Shown here piece after piece: positions 51,599 through 62,360 of a stretch of DNA of 64,000 nucleotides. The stretch spans positions 5,872,807 to 5,936,806 of the forward strand of contig NC_085052.1 of NCBI RefSeq assembly GCF_963662255.1, given 5' to 3'. The position numbers were made by a program, and so were the translations under genes. Numbering within the stretch: the first letter of the stretch is position 1; each line of letters starts with the position of its first letter. This DNA is from Cinclus cinclus (Eukaryota; Chordata; Aves; Passeriformes; Cinclidae). The notes below the pieces were generated by a model. That model made no database searches and was not told where the DNA came from. It was given only the letters and a program-made list of their open reading frames with translations.

Positions 51599-52726
51599 TG
51601 ATGGTGGAAAGAAATCAAACCTGGCTGAAGAGCTAAGAGTTTGCAATACCCTACCCATACAAACAAGCTTCTATCGCAGTTATAGACAGCAGAAATAAAA
51701 GGGAGCTTTTTGGCTCACAGCTATAAAAAAAAAAATTATCATAGTGATGAAGTTCCTCAGCCATCAACAGAGCTGTGATAACGCTGTTTGATGATGATTT
51801 TCCCATGAATGTTAAACAGCCGCCACTGCGGAGGAAAAGGAGCTTATCTGCACCTAATACTGATCTCTAATTCCTGCCCTTCTTGAACCATCCATTTTCT
51901 AACAGCATTAACTGGCAAATTTACATCCCATCTTAATGCTGCTAAAGAGGACAGGAGATGAAGAGTAAATGACAGCAGTGTAATGAGGATGGCTTTTTTC
52001 TCCTTTCTCTTTAATGGCTGAAGATTTACACAATTGTCTGTAAGCTTATATAGAGAGCTTACCTGAACCTTTTGCCAGCATGGATTCAACTTACAGGAGC
52101 TTTTGTTAACTAAATACACATAAATATTTTTAAGGAGGTTTAATATTGTGACTTCAAAGAAAGCTAAAAGACAGGATGAGAAAAAATATTTTTTTAGCAT
52201 TTTGATTGTGGATAAAAATTGCTAATATTTCTTTCTTAACCAGATGCAGTTGTATTTACAGAATAAAAAAAAATCAGATTGTAATAAAAATTCTTTTTCT
52301 GCTAAAAAATACCTGTCTTTTTTCTGTCATCCGGAAGAAGAAATTTTTTTTGCAGTTACAGAATTTCAGTGAAGAATTATCTGCAAAACTCAGAAATCAA
52401 TGGTTATCCAAGTACATTATGTAGAGCTGTGTTTCACATGTCACCCACAATATGGATTGCTTTCTGATCATGTTGCTGCCATCGGAGCAGAAGGCTCTGC
52501 CCTGCATGGCAGGGAGCAGAGCAAGGAGGGAATGTTCCAACACAGGAAACCACAGCAACAACACTTGGCCAGATTCAGTCAAAGTGTTTCTATAGATCCA
52601 GATGATAATTTCAGTGCAAATTAGAACCAGTTCAAGATGTGTTGTTGATATTCAAAAGGCTCTTGGTATGACTCTGATACAAAAGGCTAAATTTAATTAG
52701 AGAGAAAAAATTTTTAATATAGCTTT

Positions 52727-52735
52727 CCCCCCCCC
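52727..52735. repeat. C9 homopolymer
   Basis: A run of nine C in AT-rich sequence. It is noted only because C/G homopolymers of this length are rare in the window. Confidence 0.7.
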
Positions 52736-53419
52736 TTATTCTTAATTTGTTTCATATATACTGTTTCTCCAGGGTGTGTAAGGAAGATTGGATTTGAAAG
52801 GACAAATAGAAAATATCGTTTAGAAATACAAGGGTGGAGGCTTCAGATCCCACTCTTCTAGAATAACCCAGGACAGCAAAGGTGTATGAAAGAAATGCAA
52901 GATGGGGACATTGCTATTTTTCAAAGACTTTTGTTAAAATTTATTCAATTTAATCTTCAGAAATGTCAGTGTTTAATTGCCACAATTTCCATGTCAGGCA
53001 TGTCTCAAGTATTTAATACCAGGTAAATATGAATCTATGCACGTATGCATCTATATGCACACATGCAAGTTTAATATTGTACCAAGGGTACATGACCAAA
53101 AAACCGCAAACCTTAAAGAAATATTCCAAAATAATTTTTATTCTTCTGTCAGTAATATTGGAAACCTGTCAATGTACTTTGAGAAGAGCACCTCAGCAGT
53201 GCCCTGTGTGTTGCCATACACCTGTCATGGCTCAGCTGATGGAAGTTTAGGAGCCCTGAACCATTGCTGTGCTGGAAATGGGAGCAGACAGCAGCCCCAG
53301 GCCAGGTGATGTAGCTCTAGTGGCTGTGGGGACACTTATTCCTGGAAGCACATGCATCTCAGAATGCAAACTTCCTTTACTCTTAGGATAATATTTGGCA
53401 GCTACATTTATAGAGCATT

Positions 53420-53480
53420 CTCATCTGAGACTCCAGGTCCTAGATTTTCTAAGATGTTTAGGTTTCTAAACTTCTTCACT
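53420..53480. repeat. Ancient amniote interspersed repeat relic (family uncertain)
   Basis: The phrase 'gagactccaggtcctagattttctaagatgtttaggtttctaaac' corresponds to the amniote repeat pattern 'ggtcctagatcctcaaaggtatttaggcgcctaac' as I recall it. Degenerate copy; the family name is uncertain to me. Confidence 0.45.
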
Positions 53481-53677
53481 ACCTTTTACTACTTTAGTAT
53501 TTATTTTTGAGGACATCAGAAAATGCTGGAGGCAGAACCCAAGACACCCAACACAGAATGAACAGGACTGATTACTGAATGACATACTTTTTCATTAGCT
53601 ATAAATGAAAATTTGGGTGTCTGCTCCTCTACATCCGTCTTGGTTCTATGAGGCTGGTAAAATAAAGTAAGATAATT

Positions 53678-53700
53678 TGTAATCTGTTTTACAGATTACA
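53678..53700. repeat. Perfect 10-bp inverted repeat with 3-nt loop
   Basis: The arm tgtaatctgt (53678-53687), then ttt, then acagattaca (53691-53700). The arms are exactly complementary, giving a compact hairpin. No flanking gene or terminator role is evident. Confidence 0.7.
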
Positions 53701-54214
53701 GTCCACAAAAATGTAAACAATGTGAGCTTCGAGAGAATCTAGTCAGCCCTCAACCCCAGCCAACTAAAGACAACTTTCTTCTAACCATCTAAAGACACTA
53801 ATTACCTGCCATAAGTAAATCTCAGTGAGTGAAATAAAAGTCCTACATACACAGAATAAATAAGAGGTTCATCTGAGATCTTCTGTTTATTGAACAGTTC
53901 AGACTGCTTTCCAAATAACTGAATTTTAAGTAGTACATCTCCATGGCCCAACACTACCTGGGTTCCAGAATCACGAAGTAAATTGTCACACAGAGGTCTT
54001 CACAGAAGAAACAGAGAAACCTGCATTTTGTGATGTATAGATCAAACCCATTTCTGAGGCTGGGAAGGTCTGTATAATCCTGTTTTGGTTTTGATTTTCC
54101 TTTGAGCATCATCCAAGCCCTTCACTACAGCTCGCTTTTTGGCAGCCACAAGTGTCCTGTCACAGACTTGTTTGCCTCTTCCAAGGAGGTCCCAAACGGG
54201 ATAATTTTCCTCAC

Positions 54215-54326
54215 CTTTCAGATATGTAATAACCACATGATTATTAACGGAGCTGTCTGCGTGACACATTAGTACTCTCCAGTCTGACTTTCTTGGCAGC
54301 CCAACCTTCTCATTGCATAGATCTTC
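54215..54326 (-). CDS. Candidate internal exon (unidentified gene)
   Basis: Minus-strand segment of 112 bp. It is entered through a strong acceptor (gctctttctttgtgtcctttcag, with the exon starting gaagatctatg) and left through a good donor (ctgaaag, then gtgagg). It is open in the frame that starts exactly at the acceptor: 37 codons plus one base, beginning EDLCNEKVGLPRKSDW and containing a hydrophobic, strand-like stretch (NNHVVITYLK) near residues 28-37. If the donor is ignored, the same frame runs on for another 57 codons to a stop at 54042-54044, ending RPSQPQKWV, so it could instead be a terminal exon. It leaves one split-codon base, compatible with the two-base start of the candidate at 48827-49044. 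The family is not recognised. Residue usage looks more protein-like than neighbouring frames, but this is a judgement, not a score. Confidence 0.35.
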
Positions 54327-54338
54327 CTGAAAGGACAC

Positions 54339-57300
54339 AAAGAAAGAGCCCTAAACTTAGAAGCAAATGAGAACCTAATTACACAGCAGGATGTAGATGT
54401 AGAGGATACTGGAAAAGATTCTAGGAAAAAACACTGCCATTCATGTCTCACTCTCTCTGCAGGGCTGTAATCATGAAAGTATCTCACTACAGCTGGGTGA
54501 GAATTCTTCACAAAATGCTGTTTCCAGGAAAAATAGTACTTTTTTCATAAGAATCAAAACGTTATGATTTTCTTATAAAATCTGAATATATCTGTCAGGC
54601 GGGAACTCCCTTTGAAATAATGGGTTTGGGGTTTGCTTTTGTTTCAAAATGAAACTGAAACTAATTAATTGAAAACATCTGAATTATAATTCCCATGAGT
54701 CACTGCAGTGTATTGTGAAGAAAAGCAGTTCAAACTACACCATAGAAAACATCTGTTTGGTGTAACAAACCAAAATGAAACAGTTTAACATTTTTGCATT
54801 ATTTATATTATATCATCCCCAGTAAACTGAAAAATCAGTGTGATACAATAAACCAAGATACATCAAAACTTAAGCTTAGTAGATATTTCTGTTTTCAGCC
54901 AGTTCCTCCACCCATACTTAGATCCAGAAATCAAATTAGTTTACAGGTGGCTGGATGGCAAGATGGTGCAAAGCCATGTCAGCATGGCAGTGCTTCCAAA
55001 GACCCTGCAATGAAATCCAATTTTCATTTTGCTGCCCACCATAAATAAATAGAACAGTATGAAAAAAAAGGAAACTAGAAGTAACAGCACATATCCACCT
55101 GCATTACACATTTGAAATGAGATTAAAAGATAAAATTTTGCCACAAAATTTCAGTGTTTCAGCATGTAGCATCAGAATCACTGTTGGAAATCCAGAATGC
55201 CAAATGTGTACCAAAACTCTACCTTAACTATAAACTGCAGATCTTTTTCTGTGCATATAACAAACATTTTAGCATAACAAGACACAGCAAAAATGCACCC
55301 TCAGCTGTATTTTGCAAAGCACTTTCTCCTGACTTCATACTTGGGAAAATTAAGAACAGGGAAATCACGGAGGAAAAAAATTCAGGCAGAAATTAGGGGT
55401 TTTAGAGTAAAAGCACACACACCCTCACAACAACTAAACAAACAAAGAAACAAAAAGGAGTAAACGCTATCCAAATTGCTTGAATCCATCATGAAGCCCC
55501 ATATTCTGTTAACACATAGCCTTACAATGAGAGATGGGAAATATGATGTAGCATGACTGCATTTAATCAAGGTGAATCCCTCTCTGATGATTATCAAGTG
55601 AGGATAGATTTCTTGCTCCACTCTCTCTATTGCTGTACATGAAGAAAGATACTGATAACATCAAAAACCATAATAAGGAAAAGAGATTATGTTAACTGTT
55701 GCTTAAGAAATTTCTTTGTACCAGAGTAACAAACAAATTGAAGGCTTTAGAAATCAAAGGGCAATTTAATGTAGCAGCTCTACACAAACACAAAAGGACT
55801 AATAAAGAGCTGCCTCCTCTTGCTGCAGGTAGATCACAGAGCTCTCACTGTTTCCAGCATGTCAGCACTGGCTTCCTACTACCACCACCTTACACCAGCC
55901 CTGGGATGACTGGCTTTATCGTCAAACCTGGATTGTAGGCTGTCCAGTTTAGCTTTAATATAGTACCCAACAGAAGAAAAATGCACTAGGAAGAAAGCAT
56001 TCAGCATATCTGCATAAGCTAGGTGTGTTTTACATTTGTGATGTGGCTGTTTGTGACCTACCACCTATCTGGAATACCAAGCCAGAGATCTCTCCTGAAC
56101 TACAATGGTACTAGATTATATAACAGAAATGGATTTTATTTCAGAATAAAACAAGCTAAACACAGAAGGAACAACAAAAATCCCAGCATGCTTGACCAAA
56201 CTGAAAATCCCTTCTCATATAAAGGCTGTCTAAAAGTATATCTTCAGAACAATAAACAACTGGATTCTGCAGTAGTAAGAAATGTTTCTGACTACAATGG
56301 AGCCAGGGAGGGATGTACAGGGGAGAGAGAGTGCAGTGACTGCTCTGTAGTACCACAGGTCAGTGCAGGACACTGAAAAATTTCCCTGCACAGAGTGTGT
56401 GGTTCACATCAGCTGATCACCATGACCTTTGTCTGTCTCTCCCTCCCACACACTGGCTCAGAGATGAGAATGTGGACATTCAGAAAGTCTAGTGCCATCA
56501 GCTTTCAACTTTCCATCAGCCACTCCAAGGCTGTCCTAGAAATCCTCCAGATCCTACATGTACTTCTAGTATGGTTTTTAGCCTTATTTTGCAAACCAAT
56601 ATATTAATTTCAGTTAATCTGACTAGGAAACAGGAGAAAAGACAAGAAAGAGGGAGTCATGCCAAAGTAATTTTATTTCCAACCACTCAACAGTGGGCAT
56701 CCAGACTTGGTCAAATAGATGGAAGCTGTCAGTTAATTTTTAATACACAAAACACACAATGTTTTGCTTGTAGCTGCAGACCTACATTAATTTTTGTGAA
56801 TGTGTCAAATTATGATACTTATAATGCAGTACTGGGGATTCAGCCTCTGCAAAATATCACCAATGGCATTTCTAGTGGTCCAGTTTGAAAATGTGACCCT
56901 TAGAGACTTGATGAATAAAATTAGTCAACTCTGTAACTTTAAAATAGCTCTTTTCTAATTAAAGTGTGATGAAGCTTTCAGCCTATCTAGCTAAGGATGC
57001 AGAGTGCACGAGCAAACCAATTAGAGATAGTGGCAAAAACAAAATGGTGTCACAAAAAGATTTACCACATCAGTCCCTCCAGTAGCTGTACCATTCCTGC
57101 TGATAAAGGTGAAACAACAGCTACTGCTGCAGCTAAGGCTGAAGCTAATGTTAAGCTGACAAATCAACTTTTAGAGTCTTGGGAGATTCAGCAGAGCTAT
57201 CAAGAGGCACAAAGGCTACTAATGCTTATGTCATACTTCTCAACTCTCACATTTTACCCAGGAGACGCCAGATTTTTTTGGCTTAAATTTTTTTTTGATT

Positions 57301-60219
57301 TTTGTATTCTCTTGGGCAAAAAAATCAAAGAAGCCCATTAATTCAATGAGATTTTCACATATCTCGCTGCTTGATTTATTTATTTTTTTTTTTCCACAAG
57401 ACTCATACTGTTTGAGGTTGAGAAGTATGCTGTACTTTGACAAAGACACCCTGAAGGATAGCAGTGGCAGAAGGATGAACACACAACAAAATCCCAGCTG
57501 CCGCCATGCAAGGCAAACACTACAGACTTTTGATGCTTGAATTCAGGTGGAGAGACCACCACATATCAGTGCACTGCCATTGTGGGGAGCCAGTACACTC
57601 AGACCCAAATTCAGACAGCATTTCAAGCACACAGCACAGAGAAGAGGAGAGCTTGGCCTGACTCCTGTGAGCAAGCACACAGCTAGTAATAATCTGTCAA
57701 ACATTCACACGCCTTGTGGTAATCTGGTTCACCACTTCTTAGAGGACGTGATTACATGCTTACTTGAACAAATCTCCCTGGCTGTCTAGTGGTGAGCATT
57801 AGTAGCAATGGCAGGAAACAAACATATATGATGCTACAAAAAGCAAAAGCAATGATTTTTATGGCAGACTTTCCTTATGGCATTCCAATCTTTCCTACAT
57901 CAAAATGCTGAGGAGTGAAAAGGATTTTTTGCAGATTGAAGATCTAGACAAAACCTAAAAGGAAAGTGAGTGTTGGAGGCTGAAATAACATCTTGCAAGA
58001 AAGTGCTTCTCATGTTAGGTTAAAATTAGGTTCCAAAAAGCCCAAGAATACAGGTCCTTTGTGGTCAAAAACACAGATTTGGGTACCTGAAGGCAGAATT
58101 ACTGGACCTGCAAACTGCGTGTTACCAAAACCACCCAGTGTACTCTGAATTTCACTCAATGTTATTCCACATAGCAGAATCTTAGTAGCACAAGCTTAGG
58201 AAGCAGTACATGGTTTACATTTTCAAGATCTATATCTAGCTTCAAACAAACAAACACACACAACATCCTTTGCTTCAGTTCCAGATAATTCTGTAAAGAA
58301 ACAGTAAGTGCCTAATATGTACATTATTCAGAAATTAAGGTGAACTATAAATTGAAATACAGATGCAAATTTTCAGGACTCATTAACCCAGTGTAGTTCA
58401 CCTGTAAAGTTCAGATCTGAAATCTAATTCAAATTGTACACGAGTAGCTCTTCAAAGCCATAGATTTATTTCAAGCTTAGCTGAAACATTATTATTATGA
58501 AGAAATAGTAATTAAAAGACTAAGTTAGCCAGAGGAATTGCAAGAAAATGTAAGACAAAGTAATTTTAAGATGTAGGTAAATATGGGAGAATGATGTCTA
58601 GTTAATTACATGCAGGAGAATAGAAATAATATGAGTTAGGAGCATGACAGTATTGAAGGTAATAACATCCAGTAATACATCACAGATTATATGAGATAAG
58701 TGGAAGAAGAGTAGACTCTTTTCAATGCAATCAGAAAAGGCTACAAGAAAGTAACCATCATATAGATATGTATAGGATGTGAAATGGAAACTGCTTTAGA
58801 ATATAGCACAGGGATGATGGCTGAAATTCTGTATAGTTCCCACTCAATTTTTCAGGGAAGGCAGAACAAAAACTGTCAGAAGATTTTCTGACTCATTGGA
58901 TTAGCAATACTTGCAAATTATGGTGGAAACATCTACATCTTCATTTTATATAAAATGTTGTATTCATAGCAGAAGAGACCTTTGGAAATAGAGAACTGTG
59001 TTATGGACCTTGTGTTGGAAGCAGGAACTAGAAAGGAGAATTACTAAACACATAAAACCTCATAAAAACATCAGAATAAATATGATTATGTGTCCAACAA
59101 AATACATTTCTAATTGACCTAGGCCATTCTGCCTTTATAATGCTGATACCTGTGTGTCTTATTTTGTCTTACTAAAGACATTTTCTAAAACTGTCATTTT
59201 AAGCAGCACGTGCAAAATACAATCTGTTTTTTCCTGAGGCCAGCTTTTTTTTTTTTTTTTTTTTTTCTTCCTGGGCTCTGAAAGCACAGCTTTGATACAA
59301 ATCTACATCTCTGTGTGCCTGCTGCATTAGTGATCATACGCAATGGCCTGTCTGCTGCGCGAGATTATGGGGATACTGCAGGCAGGGGGCAAGGGATCAG
59401 TCAGGATGTGTACAAACTTCAAATTGCTGGCTACACCCCTGACTGAAGTCTACATAAATTATGTCCACCACGTTCTCATCATTTATTTCTTTTGTCATTC
59501 CTTCAAAGGACTCGGTCATATTCTGTCTGACAGGATTTATTCTTGGTAAAACCATTGCTGATCTTCTTTTAATAACCCTTTCGCTGATAAATACCCAGCG
59601 CTTTCATCCCTAATGATTGATTCTCGTATCTTAACTTTCAGCAATATATCTGAAGAGAGCTATTGAAAAGCAAGTTTCATCTGCTGAGGCAAGTTTAAAG
59701 ATGAACTCAGGTGGCTCTATGCTTAAATGTCTATGTATCTATTTATCATCTGTTAAGGTACAAACAGCTCATCATTACAACAACAACCACTGAAGATGAA
59801 AATGATATCCTTCACTCAGTCAATTCTAAAGCAGGAATCAGGTGTCTGGAAATAACAGTTTAACTTTTTTGAACATGAAAAGGAAGAAAGCAACCCTTTA
59901 TCACAGATATTTTTTCTGTCAGAAAACCGTTTCCCACCCTTTCCCCCAGTACATGTCTGCCACAGCTAACACGTATGTACTAAAAATGTGACTAGTCTGT
60001 TCTAATATAGACTTCCAACTTTTAAAGACTCAAGGTTCAAAATGCACTGGTTTAACATACTTGATTGGTGATACTTAATGACATAATAGCAGGCAATAAT
60101 TGAGGCTGTTGTGTATTCTAGTTTCTATATTGAATTAGTTACTGGCAGGTTTATTTCCTACTATTATAAAACATAGGGAAAACCCCATCTGTCTGCCCTT
60201 GCTGATACAGGTTTTCATG
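54339..60219. other. Non-coding stretch
   Basis: About 5.9 kb of AT-rich sequence. Frames of 105-117 codons (56023-56376, 56571-56888, 56997-57341) have no recognised domains. A T22 run lies at 59245-59266. No other exon-like segment with good splice sites was found on the minus strand to extend the 54.3-kb candidate upstream, but short exons could easily be missed by eye. Confidence 0.4.
59245..59266. repeat. Poly(T) tract, 22 T
   Basis: An uninterrupted run of 22 T. No adjacent retroposon is recognised. Confidence 0.85.
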
Positions 60220-60700
60220 GCTGTGCCCACTCTAGAACTCGATAATGTAATTCCATGTCAGCATTTTGCCAGCCTCGCTACTGCACTGATGAAGAAACTT
60301 CAGTTAGTCTGGAACTCAGCTGCTGAAATTTTGACTGACACCATGCATGAAAATCACATTACCCTGGTTGTAAAAAACCTTCTCTGGCTACCTGTAAAGT
60401 ACAGGATTATGTGTAAAGTCCTAGTTATTAACTTACAAGTCCTTAAATTGACTTGGGTTTGAATACCTCAGAGACATTCTGGAACCATACATCCCCAGTC
60501 GTTTTCTTTGGTCTCAGTCAATTGGATTAGTTCTTTTTGGCTGAAGACATTGAGCTACAGGGCATTTTTAGTGTTTGCTCGCTCCTCATGGAATTCATTA
60601 ACCATGGAGGTCAGACTGGCTGACTCTCTAACATGCTCTAAATCTGAACTTAAGGTACACATTTTCAGATTGCTTTTATTAGGATGTATAAAAAGTATAT
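60220..60700 (+). mobile_element. Decayed L2/CR1-superfamily LINE, reverse-transcriptase C-terminal region
   Basis: Conceptual translation recovers the conserved end of the reverse transcriptase ORF of L2-like non-LTR retrotransposons, but in pieces. A remnant of the 'YCNSLLAGLP' region lies near 60242-60280. Then comes 'LQLVWNSAAEILT' followed by 'HITLVVKNLLWLPVKYRI' and 'KVLVINLQVL' (60298-60450). The frame then shifts by one to give 'YLRDILEPYIPSRFLWS' (60464-60514). It shifts back to give 'RAFLVFARSSWNSL', 'VRLADSL' and 'SELKVHIFRLLL' (60562-60690). Frameshifts and a stop show a dead copy. The surrounding ORFs at 60199-60462 and 60508-60702 are fragments of this element, not host genes. 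The catalytic YxDD region upstream is not recognisable. Confidence 0.8.
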
Positions 60701-61193
60701 GATTATCTCTACTAAGTTGCATAGTTTTTCACATCTGTACATGTCCTTGAGTGTCAGTATTTCAGAGCTAGAATTAATCAGGGTTATTTTACCTCTGTGC
60801 ACCACAAGAAATAAACACTTTGTGTTATTGCAACTTTTCCCAACAACTTTGTAAGGATCCGCAGAGAAAAGACTTGGCAGATGGAAATCCAAAGCTTAGA
60901 CAAGACATTCCTACTTTTAAAGCACATTTGACAACACGATCTAGATCAATATATCCAGGAAGCATAGCAGATGAAATAGAGAACAACTCTCTTTTTAAGT
61001 TTTTGAAGTATTTAGTGCAAATATTATGACCATTTCCTTTTAGGATATTTATAACTATTTATACACTCTTCCTTTTTCTCATGAGCACACAACCAAAGAA
61101 GTTCCCTTGGTTTAGCTGCTCTGCACCACAGCAAATGAGCTCTGAATTCAGACAGATCAAATTAAAATCTGATGTAAATAAGAAAATATAATT

Positions 61194-61226
61194 AAATTAT
61201 GATCTGACTTGATCGGATCATAATTT
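61194..61226. repeat. Perfect 11-bp inverted repeat with 11-nt loop
   Basis: The arm aaattatgatc (61194-61204) and its exact complement gatcataattt (61216-61226) flank tgacttgatcg. GATC occurs three times within 20 bp. AT-rich hairpins of this kind are not rare, and no role is indicated. Confidence 0.7.
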
Positions 61227-62275
61227 TACTGTACTAAGAGGTCTTCTTACAAAGAAGCGTGTGGTGTGACGAGACTTACATTCCACAGTGGTACTGCAGG
61301 TGGACATATCCTAAATTATGAAAGCATAACAAACTTAAAAGGTTGACTAACAAGAGTCTAAGGGGATTTGATTTGACCCTTCCCCTGTGTCCCGGGGATA
61401 AGTCAACTGGCTGCAGAGAGGATGATGCAATCAAAAGAAGGAGGCATGGATGCAGTTAATCCATGAACGTGCTCTCTATATTGGTATATCATAGAAAGAA
61501 CAATTCCCTATCAGCAGTGTATGAATAACTGTGTCTTGAGCTTGCATGCCAACAGTTATGGGTAGATGTCATCACTTTAAAAAATAAAAGCTGTTTCTAC
61601 AGACATGCAAGACAGATTGGTGAATTTGCCTGGTTTAAATTAGGCTGAGTGGTTCATGATGGTGTAAGGAGAGGAAAGATATTTTAATAAAACCAGCCAA
61701 ATCAAACCTTCCCTGCCCAATCGACTTTTCACAGAACAGGTTGACAGGGTATTAAAAGCTGTTCCATTGCATTCTGCATGTGAAAAGGGTGCCTAGCATC
61801 TAGATTTAATAGAGCCCTAAATAGCTATAGATAATTTATTCTAGTTATAGCTTTAAGTTCTGTTTTTCAGAGAATATGAGTCTTACAAAAATGGTTTCCA
61901 TGCAAATCAAAACCAGCTGAAAGCTTGCCAAGGCCAAGATGTAATTTAAGATGGCATTTAAGCTGCTCTGTCTTTTCTGTCTCTAGAGATATCATCATAA
62001 AATAAAAGAATTCATCAGGTAATGTTTTCTTCATTATTCAGCTGCACAATTCTGAAGTGAAAAAGTTAATTAGACATACAGTGCTGTCGACACATAGTTT
62101 ATTAGGAGATTCTGATTAATTATCTATGGTAAAAGGTTTTTATATAGTGATAATTAATTTATATTTCAAGAAAAAAGGCAAACGGACAGTACACAGATTT
62201 TAATTTTTCTTCCCTCTGACAAATTTATCAAAGTAGTTCTGAAGTTCTGTTGAACCTACTGCCCGTCATTGTTAC

Positions 62276-62360
62276 TTTATAAAGTGGGAAACAGACATCT
62301 AAGAGCACAACTAACACTGACTTCCCTGGGAGTCAGCTTAACACTCTTACACCATTTTGA
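62276..62360. repeat. Ancient amniote interspersed repeat relic (family uncertain)
   Basis: The stretch 'aagtgggaaacagacatctaagagcacaactaacactgacttccctgggagtcagcttaacactcttacaccattttgaaaaatg' parallels the pattern '..taagtgcttaa..tgacttcaatgggagttaggctcctaaatacttttgaaaat' that I recall from deeply diverged amniote repeats. The relation to the relics at 42.57 and 53.42 kb is inferred from shared wording. Confidence 0.5.

Larger units (their letters stand above)
49045..54041. other. Non-coding stretch (possible intron of the candidate minus-strand gene)
   Basis: Unique sequence with a T20 run, a TTTTC/poly(T) tract, a G10 run and a C9 run (some listed separately). Two further minus-strand acceptor-like sites were noted. 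One has its exon side starting at 50273 (ctgctctccccag). The other starts at 51941 (ctcctgtcctctttag). Their downstream donors or phases do not fit the flanking candidates, so no exon is called for them. Confidence 0.4.

Noticed and set aside
51854..51941. Exon-like minus-strand segment with a strong acceptor (ctcctgtcctctttag)
   Set aside because: It would accept the 54.2-kb candidate in phase, but its only good donor leaves two split-codon bases, which do not match the start of the 49.0-kb candidate.
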